Source of the DNA: Streptomyces malachitofuscus
Lineage (GTDB): Bacteria > Actinomycetota > Actinomycetes > Streptomycetales > Streptomycetaceae
Assembly (NCBI RefSeq): GCF_014650055.1
Contig: NZ_BMUF01000004.1
Coordinates: forward strand, 1 to 64,000
DNA length: 64,000 bases
Direction: 5' to 3'
Part shown: one piece after another, positions 27,014-36,028 of the stretch
Layout of the letters: every line of letters begins with the position of its first letter
Position numbering within the stretch: position 1 is the first letter of the stretch
Program-made: the position numbers and the translations under genes
Notes under the pieces: generated by a model
Databases searched by the model: none
The model's input: only the letters and a program-made list of their open reading frames with translations
What the model was told of the DNA's origin: nothing

Positions 27014-28432
27014 TCACCCCTCCCCGGACGGCCGCAACGCCACCCCCGCCGCATGCGCGGCCCGCCGTGCCAGCAACGTCGTGGACCGCCCGTCGAGGTA
27101 CGGCAGTACCACCGCCTGCCCGCCCCACCCCCGCAACACCTCCGCCTCCGGCAGATCCTGCACGGAGTAGTCCCCGCCCTTCACCCACACATCCGGCCGC
27201 AGCCGCCCCAGCACCGCCTCCGGCGTGTCCTCCTCGAACACCACCACCGCGTCCACACTCCCCAGCGCCGCCAGCACCCGCTCCCGGTCGGCCGCGGGAT
27301 TGAGCGGCCGGCCCGGCCCCTTGCGCCGGGTGACGGAGGCGTCGGAGTTGAGACACACGATCAGACAGTCACCGATCCGCCGCGCGCTCTCCAGCAGCCC
27401 GACATGACCGGCGTGCACCAGGTCGAAGCAGCCACCCGTGGCGACCACCGTCCCGCCGCTCGCCCGCACACTCTCCGCCAGCTCGAACGCGTCGGCCGCC
27501 GGATGACGCGCGGGGCCGGGAACGGCGGCCGCCCGCCACAGATCGGGGTTTCCCGACCCGCCCGCCGCCACGAACGCGGCCGCCTCGGAGACCGCCCGCT
27601 GCAGCGCCTCCTCCGGGAGCAGCCCGTCGGCCAGCGCGGCGACGGTCGTCGCGGCGAAGCAGTCACCCGCGCCGCACGGATCCCCGTCGGACCGGTACGG
27701 CGCCGGGATCAGCATCGGCGTCCCCCCTCCCGGCCGGGTGAGCAGCACCCCCCGGTCGCCGAGCGTCACGGCGACGCCCGCCGCCCGCCAGCGCTCCGCC
27801 AGCTCCGCCCCGCGTGCGGCGAAGGCGCCCAGCGACGAACCCGACACCCCTGGCGTACCGGCGCACAGGGCGACCGCCTCGGCCGCGTTGGGTGTGACGA
27901 TGCGCGCCCCCGGCACCGGCGGGTCGCCCTTGGGATGGGGGTCCCACACCAGGGGCGTACGGTGGGCCACCTCCTCGAGATGCGGGCGTACCGCCCCGGC
28001 GGTGTGCCGTCCGTAGTCGGCGACGAGTACGGCGTGCGCGCCCGCGAGGGCCTCGCGCACCGCGTCGTCCGGCTCGCCCGGCGTCCCGCCGCCCCGGTCG
28101 ATGCGCACCACGGGCCGCCCGCCCGCCAGCACCCTCGTCTTCACCGGCAGCGTGCCGTGCAGCGGCAGCTCCAGCAGCCGTACCCGGCCGTCGAGGTCCC
28201 GGCGGACCGCCTCGCTGGCCGGGTCGTCGCCGAGGGCGGTCACCAGGACCACGTCCCGGCCGCCCCGCGCGGCGAGCGCCGCGGCCAGCCCCGCCCCGCC
28301 CGGGTGCCGGCGGTCACCGGTGACGTCGACGACCGGTGCGGGGGCGTCCGGGGCCAGCCGGGTGGCGACCCCCTCGATGTCCTCGTCCAGCAGCACGTCC
28401 CCCACGACGACGACGGGCTCGGGTCCGGTCAT
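27014..28432 (-). CDS. hldE: Bifunctional heptose-7-phosphate kinase / heptose-1-phosphate adenylyltransferase
   Basis: The product is 472 aa; the last gene of the operon. Residues 1-310 are a PfkB-type kinase with GAGD at 254-257 (catalytic Asp257). Residues 328-472 are a nucleotidyltransferase with GGCFDLVHAGH (His340 and His343). By family knowledge HldE phosphorylates D-glycero-D-manno-heptose-7-phosphate at C1 and, after phosphatase GmhB acts, adds AMP to make ADP-heptose. No GmhB or HldD gene is in the window. Its ATG overlaps the gmhA stop. Confidence 0.9.
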   Translation of the reverse strand: MTGPEPVVVVGDVLLDEDIEGVATRLAPDAPAPVVDVTGDRRHPGGAGLAAALAARGGRDVVLVTALGDDPASEAVRRDLDGRVRLLELPLHGTLPVKTRVLAGGRPVVRIDRGGGTPGEPDDAVREALAGAHAVLVADYGRHTAGAVRPHLEEVAHRTPLVWDPHPKGDPPVPGARIVTPNAAEAVALCAGTPGVSGSSLGAFAARGAELAERWRAAGVAVTLGDRGVLLTRPGGGTPMLIPAPYRSDGDPCGAGDCFAATTVAALADGLLPEEALQRAVSEAAAFVAAGGSGNPDLWRAAAVPGPARHPAADAFELAESVRASGGTVVATGGCFDLVHAGHVGLLESARRIGDCLIVCLNSDASVTRRKGPGRPLNPAADRERVLAALGSVDAVVVFEEDTPEAVLGRLRPDVWVKGGDYSVQDLPEAEVLRGWGGQAVVLPYLDGRSTTLLARRAAHAAGVALRPSGEG

Positions 28433-29052
28433 GGCATCCTCCCGGGGACGGCCGCCGCGGGCGCCAGGGGCGCGGACACGGCGGCGTCGAAAGACTCGCA
28501 GAGCAGGTGCACGGCGACCAGATGCGCCTCCTGCACGGTCGCGGTGCTGCCCGCCTCCACGCACAGCGCCTCGTGAGCGGCCTCCACCAGCGGGTTGGGG
28601 CCGGGACCGGTGAGCGCCCAGACGCGCAGCCCGGCCCGCCGGGCCGCCACCGCGGCCGCGATCAGATTGGCGCTGCGCCCCGACGTGGAGAGCAGCATCA
28701 GGACGTCGCCGGGACGCCCGTGGGCGATCACCTGGCGGGCGTACACGTGGTCGAATCCGTAGTCGTTGCCGATGGCCGTGACGCTGGAGGTCTCGGCGTG
28801 CAGGGCGAGCGCCGAATAGGCGCGCCGCTCCTGCCGGTACCGTCCGACCAGCTCGGCCGTCAGATGCTGGGCCTGGGCGGCACTGCCGCCGTTTCCGGCG
28901 GCGAGCAGGCGTCCGCCGTCGGTGAGGACGGCGGCGAGCCGGCCGCCCCAGTCGGCGATCCGGGGCAGGCCGTGCCGGCGGAGTCCGTCGAGGGCCTCCT
29001 GGAGCGACCTGCAGTGCAGATGCGCGGCGTCGAGCGCGGAGTGTTCCGTCAT
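28429..29052 (-). CDS. gmhA: Sedoheptulose-7-phosphate isomerase (SIS domain)
   Basis: The product is 207 aa from ATG 29052; a longer start at 29112 cannot be excluded, since neither has a strong ribosome site. A single SIS domain carries GNGGSAAQAQHLTAEL and LSTSGRSANLIAA, the phosphosugar loops of GmhA. It converts sedoheptulose-7-phosphate to D-glycero-D-manno-heptose-7-phosphate, feeding HldE next door, to which it is coupled by ATGA. Confidence 0.9.
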   Translation of the reverse strand: MTEHSALDAAHLHCRSLQEALDGLRRHGLPRIADWGGRLAAVLTDGGRLLAAGNGGSAAQAQHLTAELVGRYRQERRAYSALALHAETSSVTAIGNDYGFDHVYARQVIAHGRPGDVLMLLSTSGRSANLIAAAVAARRAGLRVWALTGPGPNPLVEAAHEALCVEAGSTATVQEAHLVAVHLLCESFDAAVSAPLAPAAAVPGRMP

Positions 29053-29142
29053 GGCTGTGGGGCGCACCGCCTCGGTGAGGACGGCGGCGGGACCCGCACC
29101 TCCTTCCAACATCGGACGTCGGCGGTCACCAGGGCCGGCCCG

Positions 29143-30420
29143 TCAGCCGGTCCCGGTCGCGGCGGGCTCCGCGTCGAGGACCTCGCAGTACGCGGCCTCG
29201 GTGGCCGCGGCGATCCGCGGCCAGCCGTAGCGGCTGAGCACCCGGCGGCGGCCGGCGACCGCGCAGGCCTCCCGGGCCGCCGGGTCGGCGAGCAGCGCGG
29301 TCACGGCCCGGGCCAGCGCCTCCGGGTCGCCGGGCGGCACCAGCCGGCCCGTGCCCGGATCCGCGACCGTGTCGAGCTGCCCGCCGACCGCGCTGGCCAC
29401 CACGGGACGCCCGCAGGCCATGGCCTCCAGGGGAACGATGCCGAACGGCTCGTAGTCGGCAGGACACAGCACCACGTCGGCGGAGCGCAGCAGCGCAGGC
29501 ACCCGGGAGGGGTCCACCCCGCCGGTGAAGCGGACCCGGTCGGCGACCCCGGCGTCCCGCGCGGCAGCGCGCAGCCGGCGCACCTCCGGATCGTCGTCGA
29601 GGCGGTGCCGAGGGGGTCCGCCGACCACGAGAAGTTCGGTCCCCGGCAGCCGGGCCAGCGCCGCCACCGAGACGGCGGCGCCCTTGCGCGGCACCAGCCG
29701 GCCGAGCTGCATCAGCCGGTACCGGAACGGTCCGCGCGGCGCCACCGGCCCCACCGGAGTGAACCGGTCGGTGTCCACACCGCACGGCACCACACCGATC
29801 CGGTCGGCCGGCACCCCCATCCGGACCAGCTCGGCGACCTCGTCCCGGCAGGTGGCGACGACACGGTCGCAGCCCAGTCCGACCTCGATCTCGCAGCCGA
29901 TCCGCTCCGGCGGGCTGGTGTCGGCGCGTCCCTGGTGCCGCCGCTTCACCGTGCCCAGCGCGTGATACGTGTGCAGCAGCGGCAACCCGAGCTCGCGGAC
30001 CGCCCGCAGTGAGGCGAGACCCGACATCCAGTAGTGCGAGTGCACCACGTCCGGGGTGCGGGCACGCCACACCCGGGCCAGCTGCTGCCCGAACTCCTCC
30101 ATGTACGGCAGCAGCCGGTCCTTGGGGACCGGTTCCGGCGGACCCGCCGGGACATGGTGGACCTCGACGCCCTCGCGCAGCGTCACCCGGTCGGGCAGAC
30201 CGGGCGCGTCGCGCCGGGTGTGGACGGTGACGCGGTGACCGCGGTCGGCGAGCGCCCCGGCCAGGGCGGCCACGTGGACGTTCTGCCCGCCGGCGTCCAC
30301 CCCGCCGAGCGTGGCGAGGGGGCTGGCGTGCTCGGAGACCAGCGCGATGGAGAGCACGCCCGGGGCGAGGCCCCCGCCGTCGAGCCGGCCGGTGCGGAGG
30401 GGACCGAGGATCGGAGTCAT
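29143..30420 (-). CDS. Glycosyltransferase family 4
   Basis: The product is 425 aa. The GT-B fold has an N-terminal GGVDAGGQNVHVAALAGAL loop, as in sucrose-phosphate-synthase-like GT4 enzymes, and the C-terminal EX7E motif EPFGIVPLEAMACGRPVV. It transfers a sugar with retention. Donor and acceptor are unknown; ADP-heptose from its neighbours is a candidate donor. It overlaps the upstream transferase by four bases. Confidence 0.88.
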   Translation of the reverse strand: MTPILGPLRTGRLDGGGLAPGVLSIALVSEHASPLATLGGVDAGGQNVHVAALAGALADRGHRVTVHTRRDAPGLPDRVTLREGVEVHHVPAGPPEPVPKDRLLPYMEEFGQQLARVWRARTPDVVHSHYWMSGLASLRAVRELGLPLLHTYHALGTVKRRHQGRADTSPPERIGCEIEVGLGCDRVVATCRDEVAELVRMGVPADRIGVVPCGVDTDRFTPVGPVAPRGPFRYRLMQLGRLVPRKGAAVSVAALARLPGTELLVVGGPPRHRLDDDPEVRRLRAAARDAGVADRVRFTGGVDPSRVPALLRSADVVLCPADYEPFGIVPLEAMACGRPVVASAVGGQLDTVADPGTGRLVPPGDPEALARAVTALLADPAAREACAVAGRRRVLSRYGWPRIAAATEAAYCEVLDAEPAATGTG

Positions 30421-31382
30421 GAGCGCACCTCCGTGATGAGACGTTCCCAGTCGTCCAGGAACCGTTTGAGCCCGTACCGTTCGAGGGCGGCCTGCCGGGC
30501 GCGCGCCCCGTCCGCGGCCGCCGCCGCGGGGTCCGCCAGGTAGAGGCGCGCGGCCCGGGCGAGGACGTCGGGTCGGTTGGACACGGTGCCCGCGCCGTCC
30601 GGCACCGCCTCCACCGCCTCGGTGGTGGCCAGCGCCAGGACCGGCAGGCCCAGGTGCATCGCCTCCAGCAGGGACAGCCCGAGGGAGGTCCAGCGCACCG
30701 GGTGCAGATACATCCGGCGGTCGGCCATCGCCGTGTGCAGCTCCCGCTGCGGCAGGTCGGCCGTGCGGCAGCGGTCGTGCGGCAGCCCCAGGCGGTCGGC
30801 CAGCCCGTCGGTGCCCATGCCGAACACGTCGAGCGGCACGGTCCCGGCGAGGGCGGGCAGCAGGTCCGTGCCGGTGTACCGGCCGCGCCGCAGCGGCTCG
30901 TTGACGACGACGGCGGCCCGCTCCAGCCGGCCCGTGTACCGGTGGCCGGGGTCGACGACGCCGTGCTCGATCACTTCGGTGCGGGTGGTGCCGCAGTCCC
31001 AGAACAGCCGGTTGAAGTGGGTGACGTGCACGATCGTCAGATCGGCGCGGTCGGCGAACGGATGCCGGGTGTTCGGCACGTCACCGTCCGGGGCGTTGTG
31101 CTCCAGATACACGGCCGGCACGTCCCGTCCCGGGCGGCGGCCGCCGAGCCACCGCTCGGCGAGCCCGAGTTCGTGCGGCCGCTGCAGGACGACCAGGTCG
31201 AACGGGGTCTCCCGCAGCTCCGCCGGTGCGGCCTCGCGCACCGAGGCGGGCCAGACGAAGGTCCGGGCCCGGCCGAGACCGTCGGGGTCACGGCCCGGGG
31301 TGACGGGCACGACGTAGGTGTGCGGGCCCTGGACGAACGCCGTCGTCCAGGAACCGTGCACGTGCCACAGCAGGATGTTCAT
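30417..31382 (-). CDS. Glycosyltransferase, GT-B fold (GT1/GT4-like)
   Basis: The product is 321 aa and starts MNILLWHVHGSWTTAFVQGP. It lacks a full N-terminal GT-B domain size, but the C-terminal half has HPVRWTSLGLSLLEAMHLGLPVLA, an EX7E-like nucleotide-sugar motif. It resembles transferases found in glycopeptide sugar cassettes such as that of bleomycin (my recollection, not checked). It is coupled to the GT4 gene. Confidence 0.78.
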   Translation of the reverse strand: MNILLWHVHGSWTTAFVQGPHTYVVPVTPGRDPDGLGRARTFVWPASVREAAPAELRETPFDLVVLQRPHELGLAERWLGGRRPGRDVPAVYLEHNAPDGDVPNTRHPFADRADLTIVHVTHFNRLFWDCGTTRTEVIEHGVVDPGHRYTGRLERAAVVVNEPLRRGRYTGTDLLPALAGTVPLDVFGMGTDGLADRLGLPHDRCRTADLPQRELHTAMADRRMYLHPVRWTSLGLSLLEAMHLGLPVLALATTEAVEAVPDGAGTVSNRPDVLARAARLYLADPAAAAADGARARQAALERYGLKRFLDDWERLITEVRS

Positions 31383-31431
31383 ACGGCGGCTCCTCGGTCC
31401 GTCCGCCCCCCGCGCTCCGGCGGCGGGCGGG

Positions 31432-32496
31432 TCATGACGGCAGCCGTTCGTCGACCCAGGGCGGGTGACCGGGCGCGGGGGACGCGGACCGCTGGGGGCG
31501 GGCCGGTGCCGTGCGGTGCAGGAAGTGGCCGCGAAGCCAGTGGAAGGCCGCGACCGGCGGGATGACCGCGCTGGTGAGGGCCATGGTGGCGACCTCCTCC
31601 GGGGTGCGCGGTCCGGGGAGGATCCGGGCGAGCGCGAATTCGGTGGTCCCCGCCAGCCATCCGCCGAAGCAGGCCGCGGCGGCGCGCTGCCGGCCGGTCA
31701 GCGCGCACAGCGCGGCCGCCAGCCCCGCCGCGGTCACCGCCAGGTGCCCGGGCAGGCGCCCCCGCGGCGCCTCGGCCCGCCGCCACCAGCCGTGCCCGTG
31801 CAGCCGGGTCATCAGCACGTCGTCGGCGTTGCCCGCCTGGAGCCGCACGGAGACCCAGCGTCCGGCCTGCCGTACCGGATGGGTGGTGGTGCGGCGGCCC
31901 TCGGCCAGCGTCCAGCCGGCGTCGAGCATCCGCAGCGCCAGGTCGGCATCCTCCCGGAAGGCCCTGCGGAACCGTTCGTCGAAGCCGCCGGCGGCCTCCA
32001 GGGCCCGGCGGCGGTACACCATGTCGGCGGTGATCCAGCGGGCGCCGGCGAGACCGGCGGTGTTGCGCTCCCAGTCGGTGGGCCGTCGGTCGGCCGGGAG
32101 CGGCACGTCGATCCGCGCCGCGATCCCGGCGGTCGCGACACTCGCCCCGGCGAGGTCGAGGGCCAGGTCGTCGGCCCAGGTGGGGCCGGGGATCACGTCG
32201 TCGTCGAGGAACACGATCCACGGGACGTCCCCGGCGGCCCGCCATCCGGTGTTGCGGGCGGCGGCCGGTCCCCGTGCCCCGCCGGGCACCACGAGGGTCC
32301 GCGAGCGCAGCGACGGCGGAACGGCGGCGGTCAGCGGAGCTCCGACGGGGGCCGGGCGGTCGTCGACCACCACGACCCGGGCCGGGCCCGGTCCGTCCGC
32401 CTCGGCCAGCGCCCGCAGGCACCGGCCCAGGCAGGGCCGGCCGAGCGTCGGCACCACCACGGCGTACTCCCCGCTCGGTGCGGCGGACCCGGTCAT
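31432..32496 (-). CDS. Glycosyltransferase family 2 with C-terminal membrane segments
   Basis: The product is 354 aa. A GT-A domain at the N terminus shows VVVPTLGRPCLGRCL, VVVVDDRP and the DXD-type FLDDDVIPGP, with the acid region FREDADLALRML. After about residue 240 hydrophobic stretches (LAVTAAGLAAALCALTG, VATMALTSAVIPPVAAFHWL) suggest membrane association. It overlaps the carbamoyltransferase start. The product probably works on a membrane or lipid-linked acceptor. Confidence 0.85.
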   Translation of the reverse strand: MTGSAAPSGEYAVVVPTLGRPCLGRCLRALAEADGPGPARVVVVDDRPAPVGAPLTAAVPPSLRSRTLVVPGGARGPAAARNTGWRAAGDVPWIVFLDDDVIPGPTWADDLALDLAGASVATAGIAARIDVPLPADRRPTDWERNTAGLAGARWITADMVYRRRALEAAGGFDERFRRAFREDADLALRMLDAGWTLAEGRRTTTHPVRQAGRWVSVRLQAGNADDVLMTRLHGHGWWRRAEAPRGRLPGHLAVTAAGLAAALCALTGRQRAAAACFGGWLAGTTEFALARILPGPRTPEEVATMALTSAVIPPVAAFHWLRGHFLHRTAPARPQRSASPAPGHPPWVDERLPS

Positions 32497-34157
32497 CGCA
32501 CGGCCTCGCCCTCGGCGGAGCGGAAGAGTTCGCCGCGCCGGATCGCGTACGGGCCGATGGCCAGCAGATCGACCGGGGAGGAGCCGAAGCACTCCAGGGC
32601 GTCGCGCGGGTCGTCCACCATGGGCCGGCCCGCCGTGTTGAGGCTGGTGTTGACCACCACGGGCAGTCCGGTCAGCCGTTCGAACTCGGCCAGCATCCGC
32701 GCCACCAGGGGCTCCCGCGTCTCGTCGACGGTCTGGATGCGGGCGGTGCCGTCGACGTGCACCACGGCGGGGATGCGGTCCCGCCAGGCGGGGGCCACGT
32801 CGTGCACGAACAGCATGTACGGGCTGGGCAGCGGGCCGTGGAAGATCTCGGCCGCCCGGTCGGCGAGCACCATCGGCGCGACGGGCCGGAACTGCTCGCG
32901 CCCCTTGACGTCGTTGAGCCGCTCCAGGTTGCCCGCGTGCCCGGGGTGGGCCAGCAGCGAGCGGTGTCCGAGCGCCCGGGGACCGTATTCGCTGCGCCCC
33001 TGGAACCAGGCGACGATGCCGTTGTCGGCCAGCGCCCGGGCCACGGTGGCGGCGATGTCGGCCGGCCGTTCGAAGGGCACGGCGGCCGTCTTCAGCCACG
33101 CCCCCAGCTCCGCGTCGGTCCAGTCCCGGCCGAGGTCGGCGCCGGTCATGGGCTCCGGCTCGTCACCGGCCCCGGCGGACAGCAGCAGGGCGCCGCCCAG
33201 CGCGGTCCCCGCGTCCCCGGCCGCCGGCTGCACCCACACCCGGGAGAACGGTCCCTCGCGGGCGATGCGGGAGTTGGCGACGCAGTTCAGGGCGACGCCC
33301 CCGGCGAGGGTGAGCACGGAGTCGTGGGTGCGGCCGTGCAGCCAGCGCACCAGGTCCAGCAGCGTCTCCTCCAGCACGGCCTGCGCGCTCGCGGCGACAT
33401 CGGCGTGGTCCCGGGTCCACGGTTCGTCGGCGCCGCGCGGCGCGCACAGCTCGTGCCAGGGCACTCCCGAGGCGTGGAAGCCGCCGTCACCGGTGGGATA
33501 CACGTACCGGCGCAGTTCGGGCAGCATGCGCGGCGAGCCGTGGGAGGCGAGGGCCATCACCTTGAACTCGTCGGAGGAGCGCAGGAAGCCGAGGTGCTCG
33601 GTGAGTTCCTCGTAGATCAGGCCGAGCGAGTGCGGGAGTTCCTGCGCGCGCAGGGATTCGAGCCGGCCACCCACTCTGCGGGCGGCGAGGTGCGAGGCGC
33701 GTTCGCCGCGGCCGTCCAGCACGAGGACGGAACAGTCCCCGGCGCCGGGCGCGGCGAAGGCGCCGGAGGCGGCGTGCGCCATGTGGTGCGGTACGAAGCG
33801 GACGGCCGCGGGGTCCAGGCCCGGCAGCGCGGTCCGCAGGAAGCCGGGGGCCTCCCGCGCATAGGTGAGCCGCAGGTGGTCCCACGGGTCGTCCAGGCCC
33901 ATCGCGTCGGCGGGACGGGCGAGCGCGGGGTCGAAGGAGTAGGCGACCGCGTCGAGGTCCTGGGGGCGCAGCCCGGCGCGCTTCAGACACCAGGCTGCCG
34001 CCTGCTCGGGCAGCTCCCAGGCGGAGAACGGCAGCGGTCGCTTGCCGTGCTTGCGCCGGGAGAACCTCTCCTCCTCCGCGGCGGCGACGGTCCGCCCGTC
34101 GATCACCAGGGCGGCGGCGGGGTCGTGGAAGAGGGCGTTGATTCCGAGGATGCGCAT
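32493..34157 (-). CDS. O-carbamoyltransferase, NodU/CmcH family
   Basis: The product is 554 aa, full length. It begins MRILGINALFHDPAAALVID, the YrdC/Kae1-like N-terminal ASKHA domain; FVPHHMAHAASGAF carries the metal-binding His pair, and ALNCVANSRI and REQFRPVAPMVL lie in the C-terminal domain. By family knowledge it makes carbamoyl-AMP from carbamoyl phosphate and ATP and transfers the carbamoyl group to a hydroxyl, usually on a sugar. It is the second gene of the operon. Confidence 0.92.
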   Translation of the reverse strand: MRILGINALFHDPAAALVIDGRTVAAAEEERFSRRKHGKRPLPFSAWELPEQAAAWCLKRAGLRPQDLDAVAYSFDPALARPADAMGLDDPWDHLRLTYAREAPGFLRTALPGLDPAAVRFVPHHMAHAASGAFAAPGAGDCSVLVLDGRGERASHLAARRVGGRLESLRAQELPHSLGLIYEELTEHLGFLRSSDEFKVMALASHGSPRMLPELRRYVYPTGDGGFHASGVPWHELCAPRGADEPWTRDHADVAASAQAVLEETLLDLVRWLHGRTHDSVLTLAGGVALNCVANSRIAREGPFSRVWVQPAAGDAGTALGGALLLSAGAGDEPEPMTGADLGRDWTDAELGAWLKTAAVPFERPADIAATVARALADNGIVAWFQGRSEYGPRALGHRSLLAHPGHAGNLERLNDVKGREQFRPVAPMVLADRAAEIFHGPLPSPYMLFVHDVAPAWRDRIPAVVHVDGTARIQTVDETREPLVARMLAEFERLTGLPVVVNTSLNTAGRPMVDDPRDALECFGSSPVDLLAIGPYAIRRGELFRSAEGEAVR

Positions 34158-34225
34158 GGCGGGCGCCCTTTCGCGGTTCGGGGACGGCCGGTTCGGCGGC
34201 GTGTCCCGGCCTGGAACAGCCGTGC

Positions 34226-35188
34226 TCAGTGACCGGCTTCGGTGCGGAACCAGGCGATCGTGCGGCGCAGCCCCTCCTCGGTGTCCACCCGGGGCTCCCA
34301 GCCGAGCTTGTCGCGGGCCAGCGTGATGTCGGGGCAGCGCACGGCCGGGTCGTCCACCGGGCGTTCGACGTAGCGGATCTCGGAGGCGGAACCGGCGAGC
34401 CGGACGATCGTCCGGGCCAGGTCCAGCATGGTGATCTCACCGGGATTGCCGATGTTGACGGGCCCGCGCATGCCGTGGGCGGCCGCCGCGAGGATGCCGG
34501 TCACCGTGTCGTCGACGTAGCACAGCGAGCGGGTCTGGCGGCCGTCACCGGTCACGGTGAGGGGTTCACCGGCCAGGGCCTGCCGGACGAAGGTGGGCAC
34601 GGCGCGGCCGTCGTGGCCCCGCATCCGCGGGCCGTAGGTGTTGAACAGCCGCACGATGCAGGTGTCGGTGCCGTGGGACTCCGCGTGGGCGGTGGTCAGC
34701 GCCTCGCCGAAGCGCTTGGCCTCGTCGTAGACGCTGCGCGGGCCGACCGGATTGACGTTGCCCCAGTAGCGCTCGTCCTGCGGGTTCTGCCGGGGGTCCC
34801 CGTAGACCTCCGAGGTGGAGGCGAGGACGAAGCGGGCCTCCGAGTCCTGGGCGAGCCGCAGTGCGTTGCGGGTGCCGAGGCTGCCGGCCTCCATGGTGTG
34901 CAGCGGCAGCCGCAGGTAGTCCGCGGGGGAGGCGGGGGAGGCGAAGTGCAGCACGAGGTCGGGCCGCCGGTCGACCGGCAGCGCCTCGGCCACGTTCGCC
35001 CGTACGAGCGTGAATCCGGGGCGTTCCAGGAGCGGCGTGACGTTCTCCGGGCGGCCGGTGCTGAGGTCGTCCACGCAGGTGACGGCGGCGCCCGCGTCCA
35101 GCAGGGCGGTGCACAGATGGGAGCCGACGAATCCGGCGCCGCCGGTGACGACGACGTGCTCCCAGCTCCGGGATATGGCGGTGGTCAT
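34226..35188 (-). CDS. NAD-dependent sugar epimerase/dehydratase (UDP-glucuronate decarboxylase-like SDR)
   Basis: The product is 320 aa from ATG 35188 (GGAGGG upstream), the first gene of the operon. The Rossmann motif is GGAGFVGSH; the active site shows STSEVYGDP and YDEAK (Tyr and Lys). The tract HFASPASPADYLRLPLHTME and the YGPRMRGHDGR loop are closest to UDP-xylose synthases, though related epimerases share them. The sugar nucleotide is uncertain. HldD-type features are not seen. Confidence 0.87.
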   Translation of the reverse strand: MTTAISRSWEHVVVTGGAGFVGSHLCTALLDAGAAVTCVDDLSTGRPENVTPLLERPGFTLVRANVAEALPVDRRPDLVLHFASPASPADYLRLPLHTMEAGSLGTRNALRLAQDSEARFVLASTSEVYGDPRQNPQDERYWGNVNPVGPRSVYDEAKRFGEALTTAHAESHGTDTCIVRLFNTYGPRMRGHDGRAVPTFVRQALAGEPLTVTGDGRQTRSLCYVDDTVTGILAAAAHGMRGPVNIGNPGEITMLDLARTIVRLAGSASEIRYVERPVDDPAVRCPDITLARDKLGWEPRVDTEEGLRRTIAWFRTEAGH

Positions 35189-35425
35189 GTCGCTCAGCCC
35201 TCCGTCGTCAGGCGTCGGTGTCCGGGCCGACACGGTGCGCCGGGCACTCGCACCGAGGCCGTCGACCCCTCGATCAGCCTGGGCCGCCGCTCCGGTCACG
35301 GCACGGTCGTCTACTGCAATCCGGTGAATCACGGAGTGTGAGCGCGGCACGGCGGGCGCCGTTCATGCAGGTCGAAGGGGTGGCGAGCGGGACCGGGCGG
35401 CGCGCCCGGGGCCTTCGCCGCGGGG

Positions 35426-35932
35426 TCAGGCCACGAGGGTGGCGTCCGGGCCGAGACGGCCGACGAGGGACGCCTGGTGGAGACCGGCCACCGGGGAGAG
35501 CAGGTCGGGGTGGCGCAGGAGGGCCGTGGCGCGGCGGTCGATCTCGTCGGGGGCGAGGAGACGGCGGAACTCGCCCGCCGCGTCCCCGTCGAGGGTGCTC
35601 ACCGCGACGGAGGCCAGCGCCGGGTCGGCGAGCAGACAGGCCGCCCAGCTGGCCACGACCTCGTCGACCCAGGTGCGCCAGGCGTGCCCGCCGGTGTCCT
35701 CGTCCATGTCCGCGCCGGTGACCCGGTCGAGCCGCGCGGAACCGCCCGGGCCGGCCAGGGCGACCAGTGCCGCGTCCATCGCCGTGGGGTACCGGAGCCG
35801 GGCCGCGACCGTCACGGCCTGCCGCGCCTGCGCCTCGCACAGCGCGGCGGCCAGCGCCCCGCCGGGCGCGGGGAAGGAACGCGTCAGCCACTGCGCGGTC
35901 GCCGCGATGACCGGGGAGAGATCTGTCTGCAC
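35426..35932 (-). CDS. Uncharacterised 168-aa protein
   Basis: It starts at GTG 35932 (VQTDLSPVIAATAQWLTRSF). The protein is helical, Ala-rich and acidic, with one Cys pair (ALCEAQARQ, WAACLLADP). No signal peptide, membrane segment or known motif is apparent. It is transcribed divergently from the P450 gene that starts about 100 bases away and could share its promoter region. Confidence 0.62.
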   Translation of the reverse strand: MQTDLSPVIAATAQWLTRSFPAPGGALAAALCEAQARQAVTVAARLRYPTAMDAALVALAGPGGSARLDRVTGADMDEDTGGHAWRTWVDEVVASWAACLLADPALASVAVSTLDGDAAGEFRRLLAPDEIDRRATALLRHPDLLSPVAGLHQASLVGRLGPDATLVA

Positions 35933-36028
35933 TGCCGGGCCGTCCGAATACCGTCGGGGTGAGGGGACCGCACGGAACGCTAGCCGCCGGCCCGCCCCGC
36001 CCGGCGTGACCCGTGCCTCGTTCGGCGC

